Source: Hyphomicrobiales bacterium (GTDB taxonomy: Bacteria; Pseudomonadota; Alphaproteobacteria; Rhizobiales; Rhizobiaceae). From it: a stretch of 64,000 nt of DNA. The DNA is taken from contig UCMS01000008.1 in assembly GCA_900473805.1 (NCBI GenBank), positions 248,001-312,000 on the forward strand, written 5' to 3'. A model generated the notes under the pieces. It worked only from the letters and a program-made list of their open reading frames with translations, was not told the origin of the DNA and made no database searches. The translations under genes were made by a program, and so were the position numbers. Of this stretch, positions 1 through 9,080 are shown piece after piece; position 1 is the first letter of the stretch, and the number at the start of each line of letters is the position of its first letter.

Positions 1-443
1 TGAGCGTCCTGGGTTTCCTTCGAACCCCAATAGGTGAAAATCAGGACCTTCTCGCCGGCGGCCGCAAAGCCGATCGATACGTCGACCGGGCCGTCCTCGT
101 CTGTGCCCTGGTAGTCAAGCGAGGAAATCTTGAGGCCGTTCACGTCGGTCTCAGGTGACTCCTTCAGCGTCGCCGGGTCGATCTTCACGCCGTTCTTTGT
201 CAGAAAGTCGATCGCGATCTCGGTCGTCTTGTCGGAAGATGCGGCATCCGCCACATCGATGGAGAAGTAGATGGCGCCGTCTTCGGACGTGGCGTCAACG
301 CCGGTGTCCGTTTCCTTCGGCCCCCAGCTGTCGGGAATGGTGACGGAAGCAACCGGATCATCGCTCGGGAAGATAAGTTCAGCAGCAGATGCCCCGAACG
401 GAATAGAGAGCGCGAAAACGGAGGCAATAAGCAGCTTCTTCAT
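1..443 (-). CDS. Periplasmic protein of unknown function (3' end cut by window edge)
   Basis: This is the N-terminal 147 codons of a secreted protein; its C-terminus lies beyond the left edge. It starts MKKLLIASVFALSIPFGASA, a signal peptide ending in an ASA-type cleavage site, so the mature protein should be periplasmic. The mature part is acidic, with alternating beta-like stretches (VASVTIPDSWGPKE, VLIFTYWGSKE). That pattern recalls small periplasmic lipoprotein or DcrB-like folds, but I do not recognise the family. The start is supported by a good upstream promoter. No partner gene is visible because the downstream side is missing. Confidence 0.8.
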   Translation of the reverse strand, partial: MKKLLIASVFALSIPFGASAAELIFPSDDPVASVTIPDSWGPKETDTGVDATSEDGAIYFSIDVADAASSDKTTEIAIDFLTKNGVKIDPATLKESPETDVNGLKISSLDYQGTDEDGPVDVSIGFAAAGEKVLIFTYWGSKETQDA

Positions 444-769
444 GGTTGTCCTTCGAGAATTGGCCCCATCAGGGCAGGAGGCAGTCTAGCGACAGATTCT
501 ATATTTGCAGCCAATCTGATTCGCAAATGTAGACGCATCCAACGCGGCAAAACCTCAGCTTTCTGATTGTTGTGGCATGTGCATATCAAACACTTTCCGT
601 TCTGCTGCGTGTTATGCACGCATCAATACACGGCTTCGTAGAAGATATTAATGAACGCAACTCTTCCCAGGGAAGAACGGGCTTACCGGAATACGATTTC
701 CTCGAGACCGTCGAGGCCGGAAGGGTCGATTTCTCCGACTTCTCTTATCCCGCGAACGTCACAGGAGGC
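444..769. other. Intergenic region, no gene recognised
   Basis: These 326 bases separate the start of the leftmost secreted protein from the stop of the ABC-2 permease. Apart from the promoter at 498-526, I see no gene, repeat or clear terminator. Short frames exist on the plus strand but have no ribosome-binding site and run antisense into the permease gene. Confidence 0.5.
498..526 (-). promoter_or_regulatory. Sigma-70-like promoter of the leftmost gene
   Basis: On the minus strand TTGCGA (526-521) and TATAGA (503-498) are separated by exactly 17 bases, each matching 4 of 6 consensus positions. Transcription would start near 491, giving a leader of about 47 bases before the ATG at 443. Confidence 0.45.
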
Positions 770-1882
770 TCAGCGCAGGAAGTCGCGGAACCGACGCAGG
801 GACAGCCCGAAAAACACGACCGAGATGGCCAGGAGCGCCAAAAGCTGCGGCCAAACCACTGTGAGGCCGGCATCGCGGAACAGCACCGCCTGAGCCAGGA
901 TGACGAAATGCGTGTTGGGGGCCAGCGTCATGATCCACTGGATCACCTCCGGCATGCTTTCCCTCGGCGTCATACCGCCTGACAGGATCTGCAGCGGCAG
1001 GAGCACCAGCATCAGCAGGAGCCCAAACTGCGGCATGGAACCGGCAATCGTCGCCAGAAAGATGCCCATGCAGGTCGCGGCGACCAGTTGCAGGGCTGCT
1101 CCCAGGATAAACAGGAGCATCGATCCGTGCAGCGGAACCTGCAGGGCTCCCTCGACCACCACGAACAGCGAGAAGATGGTCGCCAGCAAAACGACGAGTC
1201 CCATGGACCAGATCTTGCTCAGCATGATCTCTGATGGGCTGACCGGCATGACGAGCAAATGTTCTATGGTGCCGTGCTCTCGCTCACGAATGAGAGCAGC
1301 CCCCGTCAGGATGATCGACAGCATGGTCACCGCCGAGATGACCTCGTTGATCGAGCCGAACCAGCTCTTGTCGAGTTCCGGATTGAAGCGGGAGCGAAGC
1401 ACCAGATTGGCCGGGATGGTCGCGTCATCGCGTCCGCGCGCGAGGAAATCGTTGACTTCCTTCGTGACGATCTGCTGGACATAGCCGCCGCCGGTGAAAG
1501 CCTGTGTCATGCGTGTGGCATCGATGTTCAACTGGATCTCCGGCAGCTTGCCGGCAAGAAGGTCACGCTGAAAGTCCGGCGGGATATCCAGCACGAAGGT
1601 ATCGAGACCAGAATTCATCCTGCCGTCGATCTCAGCCGGCGTGATCAGCTTCGGGGAGAGGAAATAGGGTGGATAAAAGGAAGCGACGAGGCGCTCCGAG
1701 AGCGGCGAACGGTCCTCGTCGATGATGGCGATCGCGGCTTTGTTGAGCGTCTCCGGTTCGGCGGTCGCCGCCGTGTAGATGTTTACGGAGAAGGCGTAGA
1801 CAATCAGAAGCATCAATGCCGGATCTCGGGCGAGACCACGCAGTTCCTTGATACCGAGCTGGAAGATCGTTGCCAGTCGCAT
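770..1882 (-). CDS. ABC-2 type transporter permease (YhhJ-like)
   Basis: This 370-residue inner-membrane protein is the last gene of an export operon. It has the ABC-2 permease layout: one N-terminal membrane segment (LMLLIVYAFSVNIYTA), a large periplasmic loop of about 150 residues, then five or so membrane segments in the C-terminal half (VITAVTMLSIILTGAAL-like, GLVVLLATIFSLFVVV, LLLMLVLLPLQILSGG). It contains the typical cytoplasmic REREHGTIEHLLVMPVSPSE stretch. It starts 3 bases after the stop of the double-ATPase fusion. It probably pairs with that protein's fused permease domain to form the membrane channel. The substrate is unknown; the family exports drugs or hydrophobic compounds. 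Confidence 0.88.
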   Translation of the reverse strand: MRLATIFQLGIKELRGLARDPALMLLIVYAFSVNIYTAATAEPETLNKAAIAIIDEDRSPLSERLVASFYPPYFLSPKLITPAEIDGRMNSGLDTFVLDIPPDFQRDLLAGKLPEIQLNIDATRMTQAFTGGGYVQQIVTKEVNDFLARGRDDATIPANLVLRSRFNPELDKSWFGSINEVISAVTMLSIILTGAALIREREHGTIEHLLVMPVSPSEIMLSKIWSMGLVVLLATIFSLFVVVEGALQVPLHGSMLLFILGAALQLVAATCMGIFLATIAGSMPQFGLLLMLVLLPLQILSGGMTPRESMPEVIQWIMTLAPNTHFVILAQAVLFRDAGLTVVWPQLLALLAISVVFFGLSLRRFRDFLR

Positions 1883-1885
1883 CCC

Positions 1886-4681
1886 TCACTCCGCCTGCTT
1901 CTTGAGCATAAGGGTCCCCGCGATCAGCAGTATGGGACCGACCATGGCGAGCGCCACCAGCGGCGTGCCGAGGTCTGCGAAACCGAGAGCTTTGGAGAAG
2001 ACACCACGGGAGATGGTGACGAAATGGCTTGCGGGATAAACCTGACCGATCAAGGCGCCCGCGCCCTGGAGAGCCGAAACCGGAGACAGCATTCCTGAGA
2101 ACTGGACCGCCGGAATGATCGTGATCAAGGTGGTACCGAAGATGGCCGCGATCTGGCTTTTCATGAAACTGGACAAGAGAAGTCCCAGCGCCGTGGACGC
2201 GAATACGTAAAGCAGAGCCCCCAGAGCGAGCGCCCAGAAATTTCCCGTCAGTGGCACCCGGAAGGCGAAGACAGCAAAAGCCGTCAGCATCAAAAAATTC
2301 GCAAAGGCAATGGCGAGATAGGGGATTTGCTTTCCGAGCAGAAATTCCAGTCGAGTCACCGGTGTCACATAGAAATTGGTGATCGAACCGAGCTCCTTTT
2401 CACGGACGACACTGAGCACGGAAAGCATGGCCGGGATCAGCATGAGGAGCAGCGGGATGACGGCGGGCACCATCGCCACGAGGCTCTCCACACCCGGGTT
2501 ATACCGATAACGAAGCGCGAGCCCGAACCGTCCTGTCGCTGCGGCATCGCCATAGAGTTCACGCGCCTTGCGCGTCAGCCAGCCGGCATGCATGCCCTGA
2601 ACATAACCCGAGATCGTTTCCGCCCGCATCGGCATGGCGCCGTCTATCCAGGCACCGATCTCCACGAGCGTCCCGTTCCGTTCCAGATTACGCCCGAAAC
2701 CGGCCGGAATTTCGATCGCGAGGCTGATGTCCCCGGACCGCATGCGCCGATCGAGATCGGCATAGTCGGTGATCGGTGGGCGCTCGACGAAATAGCGAGA
2801 CCCGGAAATCTCCGCGATGTATTCGCGGCTGAGGACGGTGTCGTCGCGGTCGAGCGCCGCGAAGGTGAGGTTCTCGACATCCAGATTGATTCCATAGCCG
2901 ATCACGAACATCAGGATCAGACTGCCGACCATGGCGAGCGTCGCGCGAATGGGATCGCGGCGTAGCTCCAGTGCCTCGCGACGGCTGAAGGCCAGGAGAC
3001 GACGCCGATCTATGAGCGGTCGCGACCTCGTCGACGCGCGAGGCGCTGGAGCCATGGAGGGAACTTCGCCCGCGACCGTATCGGAGGCGACACCCTTGAG
3101 AGGTTCAGTCGGCACAGGCGCTTCGCCGATCGCCTGCTCCAGGTAGGCAATAAAGGCCTCTTCCAGGCTTTCCGTCTTCTGGCTTTCCACGATCGCCTTC
3201 GGCGTGTCCGTCACGAGCACCCGGCCTGCATGCATCAACGAAATGCGATCGCAAAGCTCTGCTTCGTTCATGAAATGGGTCGAGACAAAAATGGTGACAT
3301 TGTCCGAGCGGGAGAGGTCCGCCAGGATGCGCCAGAAATCGTCACGTGCGACCGGATCGACACCCGATGTCGGCTCATCAAGGATCAGAATATCGGGGCG
3401 ATGGATGAGGGCCACAGCCAAAGAGAGCCGCTGGCGCATGCCCAGAGGGAGGCTGTCCGGCAGATTGTCGAGTGCGGAGGACAGGCCGAAGCGACGTGTG
3501 AGCTCCTCGATACGGGGGGCGATCTCCGTATCTGCCATGCCGAACAGCCGACCGTGGAGATCGAGGTTCTGGCGCACAGTGAGTTCACCGTAGAGGGAGA
3601 AGGCCTGGCTCATATAGCCGACCCGGCGGCGGAGGCCGATGTCCTTCGGATCCACCGGACGCCCGAAAACCTCGGCCGTGCCGGCACTGGCTGCGAGCAG
3701 GCCCGTCAGCATTTTCATCGTGGTGGTCTTGCCGCATCCGTTCGAGCCCAGAAACCCGAAAATCTCGCCACGCGGAATCTCGAAGCTGACACCGTCCACG
3801 GCGGTAAAATCGCCGAACCGCATGGTCAGACCTTCGGCCCGGATTGCGGTTTCCACTGTCTGCGAGATCGAACGCGGCGGGATGGACAGGGCCTCGTGGC
3901 CTCCGCGCTTTTCGGCGGGGAGAAGCGCGATGAAGGCCGCGTCGAGATTCGACGTATGCGTTCGGGCCAGAAGGTCTGCAGGTGTCCCCGTCGCCAGTAT
4001 TCGGCCGTCATCCATGGCGACCAGCCAATCGAAGCGTGCCGCCTCCTCCATGTAGGCGGTGGCGACGACAACGCTCATTCCCGGGCGCCCGACTCGGATC
4101 TCTTCGATCAGTTGCCAGAATTGCCGCCGCGACAGGGGGTCGACACCTGTGGTCGGCTCGTCGAGGATCAGAAGATCCGGATCATGAATGAGGGCACAAC
4201 ACAGACCCAGCTTCTGCTTCATCCCGCCCGACAGCTTCCCGGCGGGCCGGTCAGCAAAGGGTGCCAACCCCGTCGCGGCCAGCAGGCTGCGGATGCGCCT
4301 TTCGCGCTCGTGCCGGTCCTGGCCAAAAATGCGACCGAAGAATTCGACATTCTCGAAGACGGACAGCGTGGGATAGAGGTTTTTGCCCAATCCCTGTGGC
4401 ATGTAAGCGATGCGGGGACAGCTGTCGCGTCGGTGCTTTGCCTTTGCCATGTCGCCGCCGAGGACTTCGACCCGGCCAGACTGTATGACCCGTGCGCCCG
4501 CCACGAGCGAGAGCAGACTCGATTTGCCGACCCCGTCCGGCCCGATCAGGCCGACCATGACGCCGGCAGGCAGGTCAAGGGTGACGGATCTCAGCGCCGA
4601 AGTCTTGCCATAGGCGAGGCTGACATTCTCCAGACGGACCACCGGGCCTTGCCCTGCGTCGTTGCGCGACAGGGCGTCCAT
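1886..4681 (-). CDS. RbbA-like ABC transporter: two ATPase domains fused to an ABC-2 permease
   Basis: This 931-residue fusion carries two nucleotide-binding domains and a membrane domain. The first (about residues 13-240) has Walker [13 protein letters not shown], signature LSGGMKQK and Walker [14 protein letters not shown]. The second (about 290-520) has [10 protein letters not shown] and [13 protein letters not shown], but its signature is degenerate (LPLGMRQR). The rest (about 560-931) is an ABC-2 permease with a leading membrane segment, a periplasmic loop and a C-terminal membrane bundle. This is the architecture of E. coli RbbA/YhiH, which lies between a HlyD protein and the permease YhhJ, as here. 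It starts 1 base after the HlyD gene ends. Export function is inferred; the ribosome-associated role claimed for RbbA need not apply. Confidence 0.9.
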   Translation of the reverse strand: MDALSRNDAGQGPVVRLENVSLAYGKTSALRSVTLDLPAGVMVGLIGPDGVGKSSLLSLVAGARVIQSGRVEVLGGDMAKAKHRRDSCPRIAYMPQGLGKNLYPTLSVFENVEFFGRIFGQDRHERERRIRSLLAATGLAPFADRPAGKLSGGMKQKLGLCCALIHDPDLLILDEPTTGVDPLSRRQFWQLIEEIRVGRPGMSVVVATAYMEEAARFDWLVAMDDGRILATGTPADLLARTHTSNLDAAFIALLPAEKRGGHEALSIPPRSISQTVETAIRAEGLTMRFGDFTAVDGVSFEIPRGEIFGFLGSNGCGKTTTMKMLTGLLAASAGTAEVFGRPVDPKDIGLRRRVGYMSQAFSLYGELTVRQNLDLHGRLFGMADTEIAPRIEELTRRFGLSSALDNLPDSLPLGMRQRLSLAVALIHRPDILILDEPTSGVDPVARDDFWRILADLSRSDNVTIFVSTHFMNEAELCDRISLMHAGRVLVTDTPKAIVESQKTESLEEAFIAYLEQAIGEAPVPTEPLKGVASDTVAGEVPSMAPAPRASTRSRPLIDRRRLLAFSRREALELRRDPIRATLAMVGSLILMFVIGYGINLDVENLTFAALDRDDTVLSREYIAEISGSRYFVERPPITDYADLDRRMRSGDISLAIEIPAGFGRNLERNGTLVEIGAWIDGAMPMRAETISGYVQGMHAGWLTRKARELYGDAAATGRFGLALRYRYNPGVESLVAMVPAVIPLLLMLIPAMLSVLSVVREKELGSITNFYVTPVTRLEFLLGKQIPYLAIAFANFLMLTAFAVFAFRVPLTGNFWALALGALLYVFASTALGLLLSSFMKSQIAAIFGTTLITIIPAVQFSGMLSPVSALQGAGALIGQVYPASHFVTISRGVFSKALGFADLGTPLVALAMVGPILLIAGTLMLKKQAE

Positions 4682-4682
4682 G

Positions 4683-5753
4683 TCACTTCACCAACGTGCC
4701 GGTCAGTGCATCCGGCCAGGGCCGCTGCGGATCGAGGTTGACATAGGCCATGCCGGGAAGTCCCGTCTTCACCTGACGGATATATTTTTGCAGCAGTTCC
4801 TTGGGGATCGTCGCCTTGACACGAAACATCAGTTTTTGGCGTTCCTCGTCTGTCTCGACCGTCTTTGGGGTGAACTGCGCGACATCGGCGACGAAGGTTA
4901 CCCGGGCCGGAATGGTATAATTCGGGACAGCATCGAGAACGATCCGCGCTTCGCTTTCCAGCGCAATTCGTCCGACTTCGGCCGTGGGCAGGAAGAAGGA
5001 CATGTAGACATCGGCGAGATCAACCATGTTCAATACACGCCCACCGGCAGCCAGGACCTCACCCGGTTGAGCAACCCGGTACTGAATCCGGCCATCGCGC
5101 GGGGCCCGCAGGACGCTGTCGGCAATGTCAGCTGTCACCTTTTCAATCGAAGCGGCAGCGACGTCGACAGACGCCTGGGCATCGATGATCTGGGCTCTGG
5201 CCGCGCCGCTCGCGGCATCGGAGGCCGCGACCTGTGCCTTTGCGGCAGCAAGAGCCGCGCGGGCACTGGCGACATTGGCCCGGTCATCGTCCACCGTCTG
5301 CTGGCTGGTGGTGTTGCTCTGGATCATGCGCTCGGCGCGAGCGAGCTTGATGGCGGCCGCATCGAGCTGCGCCTCACGCTGATCGACCGTCGCCAAAGCT
5401 GCCGCGCGTTCGGCCTCGCGCTGAGCGACAAGGCTCTTGGCGGTTTCGACCCCGATCTCGGCTCGCCGTCGCTCGGCTTGCGCCTGGCGAAGTCCCGCCT
5501 GTAGCTGATCAGTGTCCATCACAGCGAGGATCTGGCCGGCCGTGACGAAATCCCCCTCCCCGACGAGAATTTCCTTAACTCGGCCACCACCCTTTGCAGC
5601 GATGTCGATCTCGACGGCCTCGATGCGTCCATTGCCGCTGGCGATATTGTCCGGCAGACCGTCTCCGGCATAGGTTTTCCAGCCGTAGTATCCACCGCCC
5701 GCCGCCAGGAGGATCACCACTGCAGCAAGCCAACCGCCCTGTCGCATCGCCAT
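4683..5753 (-). CDS. HlyD-family membrane fusion (periplasmic adaptor) protein
   Basis: This 356-residue adaptor is the first gene of the export operon. One N-terminal membrane anchor ([20 protein letters not shown]) is followed by a biotinyl-lipoyl half ([20 protein letters not shown]), a long alpha-helical hairpin rich in Ala, Arg, Glu and Gln (about residues 90-200), and the returning lipoyl half ([20 protein letters not shown]) with beta-barrel. The ATG at 5753 is preferred over upstream codons because GGAGAG lies 7 bases before it and the membrane anchor follows directly. It should bridge the inner-membrane ABC complex to an outer-membrane TolC-like channel, which is not in this window. 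Confidence 0.92.
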   Translation of the reverse strand: MAMRQGGWLAAVVILLAAGGGYYGWKTYAGDGLPDNIASGNGRIEAVEIDIAAKGGGRVKEILVGEGDFVTAGQILAVMDTDQLQAGLRQAQAERRRAEIGVETAKSLVAQREAERAAALATVDQREAQLDAAAIKLARAERMIQSNTTSQQTVDDDRANVASARAALAAAKAQVAASDAASGAARAQIIDAQASVDVAAASIEKVTADIADSVLRAPRDGRIQYRVAQPGEVLAAGGRVLNMVDLADVYMSFFLPTAEVGRIALESEARIVLDAVPNYTIPARVTFVADVAQFTPKTVETDEERQKLMFRVKATIPKELLQKYIRQVKTGLPGMAYVNLDPQRPWPDALTGTLVK

Positions 5754-5813
5754 CTCGTCTCTCCGCAAACCCGTGCGCCCAACCCAATTCGGCGGTCGGC
5801 GCTTCCGCAAGCA

Positions 5814-5855
5814 GTGATAGGATCGCAGCGCAACATTGATCTTGATTCAAATCAA
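5814..5855 (-). promoter_or_regulatory. FNR/FixK-type box and -10 element of the HlyD-RbbA-permease operon
   Basis: TTGATTCAAATCAA (5842-5855) is a perfect TTGAT-N4-ATCAA palindrome, the consensus for FNR/FnrN/FixK regulators. On the minus strand the -10-like TATCAC (5819-5814) would place the start site near 5807, so the box centre falls at -41.5. That is the spacing of class II FNR-dependent promoters. The leader would be about 53 bases. The match is seen directly; oxygen control of this exporter is inference. Confidence 0.6.
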
Positions 5856-5886
5856 GAACCGGTAGCGTCTGGGAAGGACACGACGA

Positions 5887-5929
5887 AAAGCGCCGCCCGA
5901 CGGTGTCGGACGGCGCTTTCGGAGGCGAC
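5887..5929 (-). terminator. Stem-loop terminator after galE
   Basis: AAAGCGCCG (5887-5895) and CGGCGCTTT (5921-5929) form a 9-bp perfect stem, extendable inward. It lies 10 bases past the galE stop, with a short T run at its foot. It separates galE from the downstream export operon. Confidence 0.65.
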
Positions 5930-5938
5930 AAACGTGTC

Positions 5939-6967
5939 TTAAAATCCGCTGGCGAGCCTGCGCAGATCCCTGATGTCGGGTGTGGCCATCGCTTCGAGAT
6001 GCCGCTCCCAGGCTAGCGCCGTCTCGACGATCACGTCGAGATCGTCGTATTTTGGCTGCCACTCCAGGACCGTCCGAGCCAGGTTGGAATCCGCGACTAC
6101 CAGACCCGCGTCACCTGGACGGCGGTCGACATATTCCACTGAGAAGTTGTGGTTCGTTGCACGGCGGACGGCTTCGATGATGTCGAGTACGGAGTAGCCG
6201 CGACCATAGCCACAATTGGCAACCAGAGGACCGCCACCCTTGCGCAGGTAACACAAGGCCCGCAAATGCGCGTCGACGAGGTCGTTGACATGGATGTAGT
6301 CACGAACGCCGGTCCCGTCAGGCGTATCGTAGTCTGTGCCGAAGACGGACATCGACGGTCGGCGGCCAAGTGCTGCCTCGCAGGCGACCTTCAGAAGATG
6401 GGTCGCGCCCACAGCCGAATTTCCAGTGCGCCCCCTCACGTCGGCACCGGCGACGTTGAAATAGCGCAGGGCAACGTAGTTGAGGCCATGGGCGCGGGCA
6501 GTGTCCCTGAGCATCAGTTCGCTCATCAGCTTAGACTGGCCATACGGTGTTTCGGGCCGCAAAGCTGCGTCCTCGCGGATCGGCAGCGCGCTGTCGGGTG
6601 TCCCGTAGACGGCCGCCGTCGAAGAGAAAATCACCTTATCGATGCCAGCCTTGACGGCGGCGGTCAGCAGGCGATGGGTGTTGGCGGTATTGTTCTCGTA
6701 GTAGCCGAGCGGATCTGCGATGGAATCCGGGACGACGATCGAGCCCGCGAAATGGATGATGGCCTCGATGTCGTTTTCCGCCAGAACATGCTTCAATACC
6801 GAGGGCCTGCCGATGTCGCCGAGGTAGAACCGCGCCTGCGGGGCGACGGCCCATCGAAAGCCGGTGGACAGACGATCGACGACAACGACCTCTTCGCCCG
6901 CATCGAGCAAGGCCCAGACCATGTGACTGCCGATGAAGCCGGCACCGCCGGTGACCAAGATCGCCAT
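5939..6967 (-). CDS. galE: UDP-glucose 4-epimerase (GalE/ExoB-like)
   Basis: This 342-residue NAD-dependent epimerase of the extended short-chain dehydrogenase family interconverts UDP-glucose and UDP-galactose. In rhizobia this feeds exopolysaccharide and LPS synthesis. The N-terminal Rossmann motif TGGAGFIGSH sits at residues 6-15, the SSTAAVYG strand carries the catalytic Ser/Thr, and YGQSK supplies the YxxxK pair. The late NCGYGRGYSVLDIIEAV and RPGDAG motifs are typical of GalE. Length is normal. It is monocistronic, with a terminator right after it. GalE is the best call, although paralogous sugar epimerases exist. Confidence 0.88.
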   Translation of the reverse strand: MAILVTGGAGFIGSHMVWALLDAGEEVVVVDRLSTGFRWAVAPQARFYLGDIGRPSVLKHVLAENDIEAIIHFAGSIVVPDSIADPLGYYENNTANTHRLLTAAVKAGIDKVIFSSTAAVYGTPDSALPIREDAALRPETPYGQSKLMSELMLRDTARAHGLNYVALRYFNVAGADVRGRTGNSAVGATHLLKVACEAALGRRPSMSVFGTDYDTPDGTGVRDYIHVNDLVDAHLRALCYLRKGGGPLVANCGYGRGYSVLDIIEAVRRATNHNFSVEYVDRRPGDAGLVVADSNLARTVLEWQPKYDDLDVIVETALAWERHLEAMATPDIRDLRRLASGF

Positions 6968-7145
6968 GATTTTCTTCCCGCATTTTCTTATGGGGAAGAC
7001 GGAAGCACGACTTATCTTTCCGAGTGCTTATCAAGCGCACTCAAGCCATTGAAACCGATCGCATTTTAGGAGTTTTGCTGAAGATCGCCTAAACGGATTC
7101 ACTCGAATTTTATGCAGTTTGCATTGCGCGCACCAAAGCGAGACC

Positions 7146-8315
7146 TCAAAGGGCCTTGATGAAGCCGGCAAGTCGCTCTGCCGCGTCCTCTATGTGGGCG
7201 GGATTGCGCAGGAAGCAGGCACGCAGGAACGGCAATCCTCCTTCGCCGAAGGCCGTACCCGGTGCCAGGCCAACACCAGTCTGATCGACAATGTCGAGCG
7301 CCGCCTGACGGCTGTCCGTGATGCCGTCGACCTTCAGGAAGGCATAGAGAGCGCCTTCGGGTTTCAGCGTCTCCACCCGGTTGGTGGCAATCAGGGCATC
7401 ACAGAGGATGTCGCGGGATGTGGTTGCGCGGACAATGTTCTGACGCACGAACTCGTCGCCCTCGTCGAGGGCTACGACCGCACCGCGCTGCATGAACTGG
7501 GCAACACCGGATGTCGAATACTGGATGAGATTTTCCAGCACCTGTCCCAGTTCCGGCGGCGCCACGATCCAGCCGACACGCCAGCCGGTCATCGACCAAT
7601 TCTTCGAGAAGGAATTGGCGAAAATCACCCGATCGCCCTCTTCCATCACGTCGAGGAAGGAGGGCGCGCGCTCGGCCGCTCCATAGTAGTAAAGGGCATA
7701 AATCTCGTCTGCCAAAATCCAGATGCCGTGGCGACGGGCGATGTCGAGGATCGCTTTCAGATCTTCCCGGGAGGCCGTCCAGCCGGTCGGGTTCGAGGGC
7801 GTGTTGATGAAGAGCGCACGCGTCTTCGGCGTGATCGTCTTTTCCAAGCGGTCGAGATCCAGAACCCAGCGTCCCTCCGCGAATGTCAGCGGCAAGCCGA
7901 CCGATTTGCCGCCGGCGAGATCGATTGCGGCAACGATGTTGGGCCAGCACGGGGAGAGATAGATCATCTCGTCGCCCGGCGAGGTGATGGCCTGCACGGC
8001 CAGCGCAATCGCCTGCATGCCGGAGCCCGTTGCATAGAAATGCTCGACCGGAAGATCGACAGAGAAATGGCGCCGATAGTAGCGGGCAAGCGCCTGCCTC
8101 AGCTCGGGGATGCCCCGCTGCCAGGTGTAGAAGGTCTCGCCGCCCAGCAGTGCTTCGCTTGCAGCGCGATTGATGAAGTCTGGCGTCGGAAGGTCGCCCT
8201 CGCCGGCCCAGAGCGGCAACAAGCCTTCGCGGCCGCGGGCGTAATTGATGATCTCGACAATGCCGCTTTCAGGGGCTGCGAGGGCGCGCGGGCTCAGGCT
8301 TTCCAGCAAAGACAT
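7146..8315 (-). CDS. PLP-dependent class I/II aminotransferase
   Basis: This 389-residue aspartate-aminotransferase-fold enzyme shows the family motifs in order: the substrate loop YTWQRGIPELRQA, YLSPCWPN around the cofactor ring, INTPSNPTGW with the carboxylate-binding Asn, ADEIYALYYYG with the cofactor Asp and Tyr, and the PLP lysine in NSFSKNWSMTGWR. The C-terminus has LRACFLRNPAHIEDA, including the second carboxylate-binding Arg. The amino donor cannot be told from sequence. It is probably monocistronic; the 178 bases downstream, before galE, hold no gene. Confidence 0.88.
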   Translation of the reverse strand: MSLLESLSPRALAAPESGIVEIINYARGREGLLPLWAGEGDLPTPDFINRAASEALLGGETFYTWQRGIPELRQALARYYRRHFSVDLPVEHFYATGSGMQAIALAVQAITSPGDEMIYLSPCWPNIVAAIDLAGGKSVGLPLTFAEGRWVLDLDRLEKTITPKTRALFINTPSNPTGWTASREDLKAILDIARRHGIWILADEIYALYYYGAAERAPSFLDVMEEGDRVIFANSFSKNWSMTGWRVGWIVAPPELGQVLENLIQYSTSGVAQFMQRGAVVALDEGDEFVRQNIVRATTSRDILCDALIATNRVETLKPEGALYAFLKVDGITDSRQAALDIVDQTGVGLAPGTAFGEGGLPFLRACFLRNPAHIEDAAERLAGFIKAL

Positions 8316-8457
8316 GCAGTGGGCTCTCCTTCCATCGAAGCGCCCTGTCTAGCTCATCCAAAGAGAAAAATCCCATGATATTCCGTGAGGAAGGGATCGA
8401 TACGGCTGATGGGTGGCTGCGGCCGGACCGCGACGATACGGCCGCAGTTCGCCCCGC

Positions 8458-8883
8458 TCAGCGGGTCTTCAGGAGATCGCGGATTTCGGTCAGCAACTGG
8501 ATGTCTGCCGGCGGCGGTGCTGCTTCCGTCGCCTTCTGTTCTTCCTTTTCCAGCGACTTGCGCAGCGTGTTCACGCCCTTCACCATCAGGAAGATGATCC
8601 AGGCGAGGATCAGGAAGTTGATGACGACGGTGATGAAGTTGCCATAGGCGAAGACGGCGCCCTGTTCGCGTGCGGCCGCGAGCGTGGTGGCGGTGACCTT
8701 GCTGCTGAGTGCGATGAAGTAGTTGGAAAAATCGAAGCCGCCAAAGATCACGCCGACAACGGGCATGACGATGTCCTGGACGAGCGAATTGACGATCAGG
8801 CCAAAGGCCCCCCCGATAATCACGCCGACCGCCAGGTCCATGACGTTGCCACGTGCAATGAATGTCTTGAATTCGTTCAGCAT
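8458..8883 (-). CDS. mscL: Large-conductance mechanosensitive channel
   Basis: This 141-residue inner-membrane channel opens under membrane tension during osmotic downshock. The signature [20 protein letters not shown] near the N-terminus includes the first membrane segment. A periplasmic loop, a second membrane segment ([19 protein letters not shown]) and a charged cytoplasmic helix with [13 protein letters not shown] and [12 protein letters not shown] follow. Length and layout are standard. It is divergent from the large hybrid histidine kinase across about 200 bases. Confidence 0.96.
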   Translation of the reverse strand: MLNEFKTFIARGNVMDLAVGVIIGGAFGLIVNSLVQDIVMPVVGVIFGGFDFSNYFIALSSKVTATTLAAAREQGAVFAYGNFITVVINFLILAWIIFLMVKGVNTLRKSLEKEEQKATEAAPPPADIQLLTEIRDLLKTR

Positions 8884-9018
8884 ACCGCTCTCCTTTTGTC
8901 CTGCCGTGCCCGACGCCGTCCCCGGCGGTTCAAGCCATGGTTAATGAAAATCCGTCCATTCGGAAATGGTGATTTTCGTACTTTCGCGATTTCTCTTCGA
9001 CTTTAGGTCAAGTCGCGA

Positions 9019-9036
9019 GGCGATTTCAAAATCGCC
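9019..9036. promoter_or_regulatory. Perfect 18-base inverted repeat upstream of the hybrid kinase
   Basis: GGCGATTT and AAATCGCC are separated by CA, forming an uninterrupted palindrome in the mscL/kinase divergent region, 45 bases before the kinase start. It has no T run in either direction, so an operator is more likely than a terminator. The binding protein is unknown. Confidence 0.4.
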
Positions 9037-9080
9037 AGACATCCCCTAGAGTTCCCATCGGGTACGATGAGGAGGAAAGC

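Noticed and set aside
572..982. 136-residue plus-strand frame in the gap before the ABC permease end
   Set aside because: No ribosome-binding site; more than half runs antisense through the clear permease gene, and the protein is low-complexity and charged.
3230..4741. 503-residue plus-strand frame opposite the RbbA-like gene
   Set aside because: It is a frame-shadow of a high-GC gene, with no recognisable domain and with the opposite strand carrying two ATPase domains.
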